Shown: in pieces, positions 48,061 to 58,300 of the stretch
Numbering within the stretch: position 1 is the first letter of the stretch
Layout of the letters: every line of letters starts with the position of its first letter
Source: Phoma sp. XZ068
Lineage: Eukaryota > Ascomycota > Dothideomycetes > Pleosporales > Didymellaceae
Direction: 5' to 3'
DNA length: 64,000 bases
NCBI GenBank assembly: GCA_004835665.1
Contig: RBKR01000021.1
Location: 1,086,560-1,150,559, forward strand
Position numbers and translations under genes: made by a program
Notes under the pieces: model-generated
Told to the model about the DNA's origin: nothing
Databases searched by the model: none
Seen by the model: only the letters and a program-made list of their open reading frames with translations

Positions 48061-51000
48061 AGTAGTTTCTATATATTTTCTAAGTTAGGGTATTCTAACT
48101 ACTTAACTAGGTATTTATCTTTATGTCCTTTCTTTTAATATTATATTATTTTTTTAACTTCCTACTTAGTTTCTTCTTTAACCTAGTAGTAGAAGTCCTT
48201 CTAGATTAGTATATTAGGGTCTGCTAGTTCTAATAGCAATATATAGAATATAGAGTATATTCTAGCATCCTATAGTAGTTTAAGTTAATAGTTTATAGGG
48301 CTAATTTGCCTAGAAATAAAAAATAGTCTAACTTTAATATAATCTAGTTTTTTTATTAGTCTTTATGTTTATAAGTTTTTTATAAGGAGATAGACTTTAT
48401 CCCCCTCTTTTAGCTAAGGTACTATTTTTCTTTTCTAATTAATATAAGAGATTGCTTGTTATTAAGCCTTATTAATATTTTTAAGTAATTTCTAGTATAC
48501 TTTCTTTAGTCTTTATACTAAAGTTATTACTAAATCTGTTTAGATATTACTATTAAGAGATCTTGTAAAGAGATTTAGATATCTTTTATAATTTATAAAG
48601 AATAGCATTGTGCCTGTTGCTTCTAATAGTTTGTTGTTATATATAATCTATACTATAGGTAATAGTAAAACCTAGTTATCTTGCTTCTAGTTACTATATA
48701 TCCTTAAGTATATTTCTATAGTCTAATTTGTTCTTTTTATTTGTCTGTCTATTTATAGATAGTATATAGTTAATAGCTTTTTCTTAGTACTAATAGCTGC
48801 TATAAGTGTAGTCTAATAATTTAATATAAAGAGCTTATCTCTATTACTAATAATTAATTCTAGTATACTATAGTAATAGATAATTCTATCTAGAAATACT
48901 TGTGTAAGCTGCTCTGTAGTATAACTATGTTAAAATAGTATTATTTCTACTGCTTTAGTAAACCTATCTACTATAATAAAGATTAAGTTATAGGTATATT
49001 CTATAACAGGGTTCTTAGAGATTAGTAGTTATATAATAAAATCTATTATAATATTTGTCTATAGTGCTGTTAGTAGCTCTATTGCTTGTATTTTTCTATA
49101 CTTTACATGTGTACTATGCTTGTTCTGTTAGCAATTAACATAGTTCTTAATAAACTTAGTAACTTTATCCTTTATATAGCTAAACTTATAGTGTTGTTTA
49201 ATAAGTTCTATTATTTGTGTTATACTAGGGTGTCTGTAAAGTAGGTTATTATAATAATAGCTTATAATTTTATTTTCTAATTTCTATAGTACCTTTATAG
49301 GTATATATTATTCCTGCTAAACTTATATTATATTGTTAAGCTACTAAGATAGTCCTAATAACCTATCTTTATTAACTCTAAGTATAGTAAACTAATTAAT
49401 AGTCTTTTCTCTAGCTAGATTATGTTGTCTACTAAGTGTATTAGCTCTACTATTATCTTTTTCTAGAGTATATAGTATCTTAAACTTATATTACCCTAAC
49501 AGCTTAGACTAGTATACTTGTTATTAGTTAAGTGTCTTAGTAGTAGTAAAGTATACTAAGTTCTTATAATCTATATAGATAGTAAGTTCTAAGTAACTTT
49601 CTGCGTAGATTCTCTAATATTCTAGGGCTAATATAATAGCTAGTAATTCCTTATTATATATATTATATTGCTCCTCTAGTTCTAAGAACTTCCTAGAGTA
49701 GTAGGTAATTAGGTACTATTGTCTGTCTTGTTCTTATATAGTACAAGCTTCTAATACTAAATCTAAAGTATCTGTCTTAATTTAAAGTAGCTTTCTATTC
49801 TTAAATATAATTATTATAGGTAGCTTAACACAGGACTGTTTAAGCAACTAAAAAGCATCTTCTTATACTTATTCCTACTTAAATAGTATATCCTTCTATA
49901 TAAGCTTTATAAGCAGTAAGGCCTTAAGTAAATAGTTCTTAATAAAGTGTTAGTTAAAGTTAATAAATTCTAGAAATTCCTAAATTCCCTTAAAGGAGGT
50001 AGAAGTTAGCTAATTCTTTATAACCTAAATCTTTATTTTACTTATCTTAACTCTATATCTTCCTATAATATAGCTAAGAAATTCTACTTCTTCCTTATGC
50101 TATTTATATTTCTTAGGTTTAAGTTAAAGATCTGCCTTTCTAAGGTATTCTAACACTTCTCTAATATAGTAAATATATTCTTCTAATATTACTAAATATA
50201 CTAGGATATTGTTAAGGTATGCTACTACTATAATATCTAAGTACACTCTTAATATATTATTAATAAGGGCCTAATATATAGCTAGTGCGTTAGTAAACCT
50301 AAATAGTATTACTAAGTACTTATAATAACTATAGCGTGTTCTAAATATAGTCTTCTATTCTTTGCCTTCCTTTATATATATAAGGTTATATACTCTGTAT
50401 AAATTAAGTATAGTAAAGTATTATACTCTAGATAACTAATCCTGTAATTCCTTAATATTTAGTAATAGATACTAATTTTTAATTATAATGTTATTAAGTT
50501 TCTAGTAGTTAATATATATTTATAGTTTACTATCTTTCTTTAGCGCAAAGAGGACTAGGAATCCTGCTAGTAATTCTAATTCTTATATAAATTCTTTCTT
50601 AAGGTTCTTATTAATATATTCCTTAAGTATACTAAGTTCTTTCTTAGATATTCTGTATATAGGCCTAAAAGGCAGTTCCTTTCCTTCCTAGAGCTTAATC
50701 TTGCAATCCTAGGGTTTATACTATAGTAATACCTTTATAGTCTTCTTATTATAGAAGAGTTCTATATAACTCTTATATTTATCTAGGATATTAGGAGGTG
50801 TACTATCCTTCTCCTTAACTATTACTTTATAACTAGTAGGGTGTTCTATATCTATATAGTTAACTACTCTATCTTAGTGTGTCTTATATATTAAAGAGAT
50901 ATTATTAATTTTCTTCTTATCTGCTAGTTATATTATAAACTATACAGGCTGTAATATAGTAGTACTGCACCTATATTAGCTTAGTAAAAGCTATTAATTC

Positions 51001-52920
51001 TTCTAATTAATATCTAGATTGTGCTTTCTTAACTATAGAAGTCCTAATATAATGTTATAAGTAGCTATTCTAAAAGTATCTAGAGTTATTTTCTTATAGT
51101 GTCTATAGATCTAGAGAGGTACTGTAGTTACTTTGTGCATAATCTTAGATTCCTTAGGTATTAGTTCTCTATTAGCTACTCTAAGTAGGTAAGGTATTAT
51201 CTTCTAAGTAGGGCGTAGTCTAGCTAGCTATACTGCTTATAAAGAGATATAATTAGACTATACTCTAGAGTCTAAGAGTGCCTTTATCTATCTTCTGTTT
51301 ACTTTAATAAGTAACTTAATTAGTTAGTAATTACTTTTAATATTATTAATAGATTAATCTCTAGTGCCTGCTAGCGCTACCCTAAAAAAAGATTCTCTTG
51401 TCTAAAGCTATTACTTTACTTCTTTCCTTTATAGGTCTTATAGTAGAGATTAAGGCAGGTCTGCTAATACTAATTAAAGTATTATTTATTTACTACTAGT
51501 CCTTATTATCTGTACTTAGACTTGTTCTAGCTAGAAAAGTATTTATTATTATATTTATCTATTAGGTGTAGTATATAGTAGTCCTCCTTATAATCTTTCT
51601 ATTATAGTTTATATAGACGTCTCTTTAGGAACTATTCTAAATTAAGCTTCTCTAAGTAATATATCTAGCATCTATTATAGTAGTATGCTGTCTATAACAG
51701 TGCTCTATAGTATAGGTTTCTAGGGTCTAGGCTATAATTAGGTTCTAGGTAATTATAGTCCTAGTTCTAGTATGCTTCTAGCTAATATTGCTGTTAGTAT
51801 TCCTTATATAACTTGTTATACTAATTTTCTTTATTATTTACCTTAATAGAGAGGATAATTAGGTCTTAATATAACTTAGTATAGGCTTTATTATTAGCTT
51901 TCTTAACTTTATATTACTTATATTCTTAATAGTGTATATTATATTATACCTTACGCTGTATAGTAGTAGAGCGTACTGTTTATTCTTAATTATTATTATC
52001 TTCTTTTAGGTAATATTTAGATAGTAGTATAGTTTCTTCTATATTAGATATCTGTATAGCCTAAGACTTATAGTATAGTGTTATAGATTAGGTAATACTT
52101 ATGCCTTAGTGCTTAGTATCTGCCTTATATTCTAACTCTAGGTCTTCTATAAGTTATCCTATATTTTTAGTAAGAATCTCTTATTTATTACTAGTATCCT
52201 TACCTTCTAGTATTGCAACTAGTATATTAATCTACTAGAATACTTTGTTCTATTAGTAATCTTTAGTAAAGTAGCCTAGTTTACTATAGTTATAACAAGT
52301 CCTATCCTTATTACTATTATTATTGCTATATCTTTTTTTTTTATTCTATTATAGCTTTGCATTTATAGGACCTTTATTAATATTAAATAGGTCTATAGCC
52401 TTAGGTCTATAGTAACTACTATAAGTGTTACTATAGACGCAGTATCCTATATTAAGTTAGTAATTATTTCTATAGTTTCCTTAATAAATATAGTTGTTTA
52501 CCTATTAATTATATAGGGGTGCTTATACTAGCTAGGCCTAGGCTTAAGTATATAAGTCCTCCTTAAGCTCTTAGTAGAGCTTATAGAGTTAAATATTAAT
52601 CTTAATTATAGTATTAATAAGTTTGTCTAATATATTAATAGTACTATTATAGTATATTAGTTCTTCCTTAATATATAGTTTAAGTCCCTAATAAAATATA
52701 GTAGTAAGCATAATATTATTCTAACTAGTGTTAGTAGTAAGTTACTAAAAGTTAGCTATATAGTTAGCAGCAGCTGCGTTTTATTATAGATATTAAATAT
52801 TTTATTATATAATTATAGGTTTATTAGAAACTCTAAAGACTAGTTAAATCTTTTTCTTAAATTTATTAAAGTCCTTAATCTATTTATTAATATTAGCAGA
52901 GTTAGCAGTAGAGTAGTACT

Positions 52921-53301
52921 TCTAACCCAGATGGGTAGGCCAACCATTCCAATGGTTGATTTAGGGGTACGGATTTGTTAGGGACCAGGGCTACAGATTT
53001 GCCGCGGATATCTTATCATGGGTACGGTTGGTTTTTCTCCCAACTACGGTCGTTCTGCAACAACAGATTGGATCTGCTTCAAACTTGGACATATGTTTTG
53101 CGACAATAACCCGCATTACCTGTGCAAGTTGTAGCGAAATCGGCTTTGTAAATCATGGGGGTAGGGTTTAATGTTGTGGTTAGGGTTGCGCTAGCGCGCG
53201 GACAACAACTGCATCAACACAGCAGAACATCAACACTGTAAACACCAACGCAAGAAAGTAACACACTAAATGCACAGCACAGAGCAATTGATTACAGCAC
53301 A
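52921..53301. other. Junction and 3' flank of the 597-aa gene; no gene
   Basis: Composition changes from about all A/T to balanced within a few bases at 52,921. The first bases, TCTAACCC, include one telomere-like C-strand heptamer (CTAACCC). A G-strand-like GGTTAGGGTTG occurs at about 53,178-53,189. The rest is unique-looking, with CAACA-rich sequence before the gene end. Confidence 0.6.
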
Positions 53302-55095
53302 CTATGTGCCTGCAAAAGGCTTACAGAGCTCGATCAAGGTAAGCTGGCGCATTGCACGGGCGGCCGCAGGGCTGTTTGTAGTCCTTTGGGAGGGCGCAGG
53401 CTTGACGCTGTGGTTGTCACCATCTTCGCCGTCTTCCAGCTCGCTGTCTTCAATCTCCTCCACTTGCGTCGCTGATGTCGGCGTGTTTGCCTCGATCGAC
53501 AGCGTTGCCTTCTCGCTGATGGATCCGCCAGAGATGCCTTCTGAGCCTAGCCAGGCGTCCAAGGCCATGCTTGCTTTGTGGGCCACCGGATTCGCCTTCG
53601 CAACCAACGTGAGCCAGATGTGCCAGAAGGGGATGCGGAGATCGTTCTCGACCCACGAGTTGGAGATGATGTCGTGCGGCATCAGGCAGAGCATACCCCA
53701 GCCAAGCTGCTTGGCTGCTTCGTACCAGCGGAGCGCTTGGTGCAGCCGCTTCTTGAATCGCTGACGCTGCTGACGCCCCGACGTAGCGGTGACGGACAGC
53801 AGCAGGGCGTCCATGGCCTCGGAGCTGACTTTGCCCCTGCCGCCTCGGTTCTTGGCATCCCTGCTGCGGGCGACGTCTTGCTCCTTGATCTGGTCCATCC
53901 TCTCGGTGTACGCCTTGCCGAGGAAAGCCATGGCCCAGCGGTACTTGATATGGATGATATCCAGCTCCTGCTCGTAGCGATCGCACAGGCTCCAGGCGGA
54001 GGCGAGCGCGCTCTTCGGCACCGTCGAGGCACTGCTCTTCTGCGACAGCGACCAGCGGGTGCGCGAGGAAGCGGGCGGGCGATCCTCCACGGACTCCTGC
54101 GCAAAGGGTGAACCTTGTGTGCGCCAGCTCCGCAGAAAGGCAGCCGCAGAGGCCTGGGAGGTATTATTGCCGATGGAGCGGGCCTTGTCGAGCATGCCAG
54201 AAGCTGTCAGGTAAGGCGCTGGGGCACTGCTGTACAGGTTGTCGCCATCATCGACCGGCTGCTTGAGGATCCAAGAGATGAACGGCTCATCCTGCCGCGA
54301 GATGGAGGCATAGGCACCGTGTTCCCTGCGAGACGCTGAGTCGGGCGGCGGTACCAACCCAAGGTCCTGTTTCTTCTGCGCTCGTATGAGCTCCAGCTTC
54401 CTGGCGCGCTCCCGCTCAGCACGGCGGTTTTTGTTAGAGACGCTTGTGATCTGGGCGGGTTCCTCCTGTCCAACCTGTCCATGGACGGGCTCTTTGGGGT
54501 CCTCGGCCGCCTCGGGTTCGCAGGGCGGCGCAAGCTGCTCAGGTTCCTCCGCTTCGTCCTCTGCTTCCAGCGGCGTCGCAGGGCTGGGAGGCTCGGTGGC
54601 TTGTCGGAGGCGCTTCAACGGCCGCGCTGAGCTGGATGCAGCAGCACGCTTTGTCGACGGTGGTGGGGAATCGCGGGGCCGCTGCGCTGAAGGGGGTTCC
54701 TTCTGGAAGCCGTCGCTCGGGCTGCTGGCAAGATCCTGCGCTGCAGAGACCAGCCGGGCCCAAGCATCAGCAGGCAGCGCGTCCTCGTCGAGCGTCTCCT
54801 TCAACAGCCATATCGCCGACAGCGCGGAGTGGGCGACAAAGACAGGCTTGCAGACACTCGTCTCGGCCGGAATCAGCCAGCCTGCGCTGTGCGGGCGCAA
54901 TAGAGCATCACGCTGCGAGTCCGAGACAGTGGCCTTGTTCCAAAACAGCTTTCGGTAGTCCAGGTTCGGCGGGTCGTATGCGAGCCTGTGGGCAAAGCTC
55001 GACTCGCTGGCTAGCGGGAAGCTCCGGGGCCCGCCATCGAATTGCTCGGCGGCATCTTCCAACGCGGAGATCCAGGGTAGATTAGATGGTGACAT
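53302..55095 (-). CDS. 597-aa protein of unknown function, divergent partner of the telomere-linked helicase
   Basis: Single open frame of 597 aa with high-GC codon use like the helicase and unlike the RIP block. No catalytic motif is recognised. The N-terminal ~120 residues look folded (LDYRKLFWNKATVSDSQRDA). Residues ~130-230 are Pro/Ser/Glu-rich and disordered, with a basic patch (NKNRRAERERARKLELIRA) after them. Residues ~385-530 look conserved and helical (LCDRYEQELDIIHIKYRWAM; GWGMLCLMPHDIISNSWVEN; FWHIWLTLVAKANPVAHKAS). The C-terminus is acidic then ends RQLTLIELCKP. I recall similar proteins in Dothideomycete genomes without a function. It starts 213 bp from the helicase start in the opposite direction, so the two probably share a promoter and form one cassette. 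A nuclear or chromatin role is only a guess from composition. Confidence 0.8.
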   Translation of the reverse strand: MSPSNLPWISALEDAAEQFDGGPRSFPLASESSFAHRLAYDPPNLDYRKLFWNKATVSDSQRDALLRPHSAGWLIPAETSVCKPVFVAHSALSAIWLLKETLDEDALPADAWARLVSAAQDLASSPSDGFQKEPPSAQRPRDSPPPSTKRAAASSSARPLKRLRQATEPPSPATPLEAEDEAEEPEQLAPPCEPEAAEDPKEPVHGQVGQEEPAQITSVSNKNRRAERERARKLELIRAQKKQDLGLVPPPDSASRREHGAYASISRQDEPFISWILKQPVDDGDNLYSSAPAPYLTASGMLDKARSIGNNTSQASAAAFLRSWRTQGSPFAQESVEDRPPASSRTRWSLSQKSSASTVPKSALASAWSLCDRYEQELDIIHIKYRWAMAFLGKAYTERMDQIKEQDVARSRDAKNRGGRGKVSSEAMDALLLSVTATSGRQQRQRFKKRLHQALRWYEAAKQLGWGMLCLMPHDIISNSWVENDLRIPFWHIWLTLVAKANPVAHKASMALDAWLGSEGISGGSISEKATLSIEANTPTSATQVEEIEDSELEDGEDGDNHSVKPAPSQRTTNSPAAARAMRQLTLIELCKPFAGT

Positions 55096-55308
55096 AACTG
55101 TTTGTTTGTTGATGTAGGAGATACGGCGGAAGAAGAAGGATGTTCGTTGGGTTCAGCCCCTGACCAGGGTAACGGACCGAACGGAGATCAGCCCGTACAA
55201 CATGAGCGGGCGCACAAGCTGGGGTGCGAAACTCAACATAATTCAGAGATAAGAGCAGTCGCCTCAAGGAAAAAAAACACACACAGAGGCTCGCAGAGGA
55301 CCGCTAAC
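55096..55308. promoter_or_regulatory. Divergent promoter of the helicase and the 597-aa gene
   Basis: 213 bp between the two ATGs (55095 on minus, 55309 on plus). Before the helicase ATG there is an A-run (55,270-55,277) and a CACACACAGAGG stretch typical of a leader; the context at the ATG is CTAACATGT. No TATA box is obvious. Confidence 0.55.
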
Positions 55309-58300
55309 ATGTCAGAAGCCACCGTTGAGCATCAGTACTTTGAGCACTTGGCTGAGTACCAGGTAGCAGTGTGCAAGGAGTGCCGGTACGCAGTATGGCC
55401 GGACCAGATCGAGAGCCACTTGCAGAAGCAACACAAGAGGCCGCCAAAAAACGTTAGAGCTGTAGGGGATGCCGTCCGTCAGTGGGCGGGCTTGCTACAG
55501 TACCCCAGCGAGTGGACGGTACCAGACAACAACGTGCAGCCCATCCCCCAGCTGCCAGTATACGACGACGGCTTGCTGTGCCAACTTGAGCCCGAAAAAT
55601 GCCGGCACATTGCAAGAACCATCGACTCGATCAAAAAGCACTGGCGCAAAGACCACAACGGCTGGTCGCTGGGAAAAAGGCAAGGACGCCCCAGCCGAAC
55701 TCGGGCAGGGGCGTTGCAAGCCCAGATGGAAGACGGCTGCAAGCGCGTACACTGCCAGCGACTTTTCGGCAGCCGGCACGGATCACAGTACTTCGAGGTG
55801 CGTCACAACCCAGACAGCGGTCCGCAACCCGTCCCCACAGAGGGCGAGGCGGCGTGGGCGCGCGTGGGCGAGGAGATGGCCAAGACGTGGGCCAACGTCG
55901 AGGACCGGGCGAAGACAACGATCGAAGACGGGGAGAAGGACGAGGCGGCCCCATGGCTGGAGCGGACTGGGTGGCTGCCGTACTTGAACAAACTGGATCG
56001 TCCCGAATTGCTGGCGAGCATTGAGGAGCCCAACATAGACCCGGAGAAGGACGAGGAACCCGTCGAGGCTGCAATTTGGAACGCCATGGACGGACTGGCC
56101 CGCGTGAGCCAGGCGTCGGTCATCGAACGGACGGGCATATTCGTGCGTATGGAGGCGATCCGGACAGAGAAGCATCAGACCAGGTACACGCCGCTGCAGG
56201 CGTACATGGACGACAAGTCGATCAAAGAGCGATCACGCCCGTGGAAGCAGATACTGATGTTTTTTGCACGGACGCAGAGGGAGCACCGTTGGAAGAGCCC
56301 CAAGTACCGCTTCACACAGCAGCAGCGCGAGGCGTGGGAGGCATTGATCGAGCAGGCAGAGAGAGACGTAGGTGGGGTAGAGATGGGGGTAGCCGACGAG
56401 GACCAGAACGAGGACGGGGAGGACGAGGAGGACGAGATGATGATCGATGAGCTGGACGACGAGCAGGACCCGTCCGAACGCGACAATGAGCCCGAGCACG
56501 CGAAGCTGGGGCCGGTCGAAAAAGCGTGCTTGGACTTTTGCATGGCGCTGCTCAAACAGACCATCCGCCGCAAGGAGTACGACTGCGCGCTGGTGTGCGC
56601 GTTGGCTGTGCTTGGCGTCAAGGAGGACGGTTGGAAGGGCCCCGAGCTGTACCCGCCGATCTTGTCGTCCGTGATCAAAATCACCCGTTTCATGGTCGTG
56701 CAGCACGCACTGGAGCTGTCCGAGCCGTTTGAAGAGGAGGTGTTCGACGACGACAGCGCGTACGGGGGGAGCGACAGCGGCAGCAGTCCCCCCAGCCCGC
56801 GTCGACCAAAAGGCTGCTTGGAGTTTGTGCAGCAGATGATGGACAGCTTCATGGTGCGAGGCAGCCACAGCCCGATGCAGTGGATGCTCGACTTACGCAC
56901 GTACGGGCTGAAGGTGCACTACAACACCACGTCGCGTGGCCACGTCGAGTGGATGGGGAAGGATGAGCTGCTGTACAAGAACTTGCACTTCACCATGGCC
57001 CAGTTCCGCGGGATGGTGCACGGTATGCAGGCGGAGGCTAAGCGGCTACTGGTGGAGGAGTTGCTGTTTTGCGGCAAGCAGACAGCAGGCCAAGTGCCCC
57101 AGATCCCGTGGGAGCAGCTGCGCGACAACCCGACCGATGAGCGGCCAGGGTGGAACTTTTTGAAAGACCACCGCACGCGCATGCCCGTAGATGGGGAGAA
57201 GTGGTTGTTTGAGCGCGCGGGGCAGGACGCCAACGTCAGGGAAAGGTTCATCAAGCCAGGAAGCCGTTCAGGCATCGACCGGAAAGAGGTGGAGCGGTAC
57301 ATGGATCGAGTGATTGCGTTTCGAGAGAAGCTGGCCGCGTTGGTGCACATGGCAGAAGGGCAACCCGCAAGGTGGCCAGAGCTGGGCAGCGTTCGACACA
57401 GCAACACCATCAAGGGGGGCCACCGAAACATTTTCATCGAGGACGGCATGGTCGCGTTCGTTACGCGGTATCACAAAGGGTATGCCGTGAGCGGCGATGT
57501 CAAGATCATCCACCGGTACTTGCCGCGCGAGGTGGGCGAGCTGGTGGTGTATTACATGTGGTTGGTGTTGCCGTTCCAGCAGCGGTTGGAGGCGATGGTG
57601 TGGGAGAAGGAGGCGATATCATCGCACATGTGGCCAGCCGACCCCAGCGGACGGAAGTGGACAAGCGACCGATTTCGGGAAATATTGAAGCGTGAAAGCA
57701 GAGTAGGTTTAAAGCAAGAGTTGACGATTGCAGCATACCGTGAGATTGCCATCGGCATCAGCCGGAGGTTTTTGCGGCCATCGTCGGCATTTCGAGCAGA
57801 GGAGGCAGAGGAGAACGAGGAGTGGAACGAGGAGAATATGCTCGCCACCATCCAGGACGAGCAGGCCGGCCACAGCGCGCACGTAGCCGGCATGGTATAC
57901 GCGCGCGGGATCATGGAGATGGCAGGCGTCACAGCAGACAGGCGGCAGTTGTTCCGCAACTCGAGCACCGATTGGCACCGGTTTTTGGGTTTCCAGTCCG
58001 CCGTAGACGCAGTGGCAGACGTCAAGAAGCGGAAGAAGGCGCCGTTCGAGAGCGAGGCGGACGAGGCAAGGATAGAGAGGCTGGAGCGGCTGAGGAAGAT
58101 GGACCCGGCAGCGCAACTCCAGCGAATGAAGGGCAAGAAAGCAAAGTTCAGAGGCGTGCAGAAGGAGGCCATCGAGGCGATCATTGCCGGCGAGAGCCCC
58201 GTCGTGGCCGTGATGCCGACTGGCGCAGGCAAGAGCATGTTGTTTATGTTGCCGGGGTGGGCAGAGCAAGGTGGAACGACGGTCGTCGTCGTGCCGTTGG

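Larger units (their letters stand above)
33860..52920. other. 19-kb RIP-saturated transposon block, no functional genes
   Basis: Every frame is broken by TAG/TAA. TA steps dominate. From 33,860 to 46,980 the dinucleotides CG, CA and TG are nearly absent while CT, CC, AG and GG remain, which is what full conversion of CpA and CpG to TpA on both strands leaves. From 46,981 to 52,920 CA and TG still occur at moderate frequency and CG is rare, so damage is incomplete. Parts are identified as separate features. Unassigned pieces are 33,860-35,690 (perhaps the 3' region of the left Gypsy copy), 40,520-42,280, 43,660-45,704 and 46,184-46,980. The block is expected to be heterochromatic. Confidence 0.9.
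46981..52920 (-). mobile_element. Ty3/Gypsy chromovirus copy B, partly RIP-mutated, truncated in gag
   Basis: Minus-strand order from the right: gag remnant with a CCHC knuckle decayed to CYNCSKLGYFTKDY (about 52,310-52,262), protease region (about 51,350-50,950), reverse transcriptase (about 50,800-49,900; AYLNNILVY near 50,215 where YxDD is expected), RNase H, integrase (about 49,200-48,540, with VDRFTKA, SNRDKLF and TDRQ-like remains), chromodomain (about 48,330-48,060), then a short 3' region and the LTR at 46,981-47,464. The right LTR and the gag N-terminus are absent: the Gypsy sequence stops abruptly at about 52,920. Less mutated than everything to its left. Confidence 0.8.
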
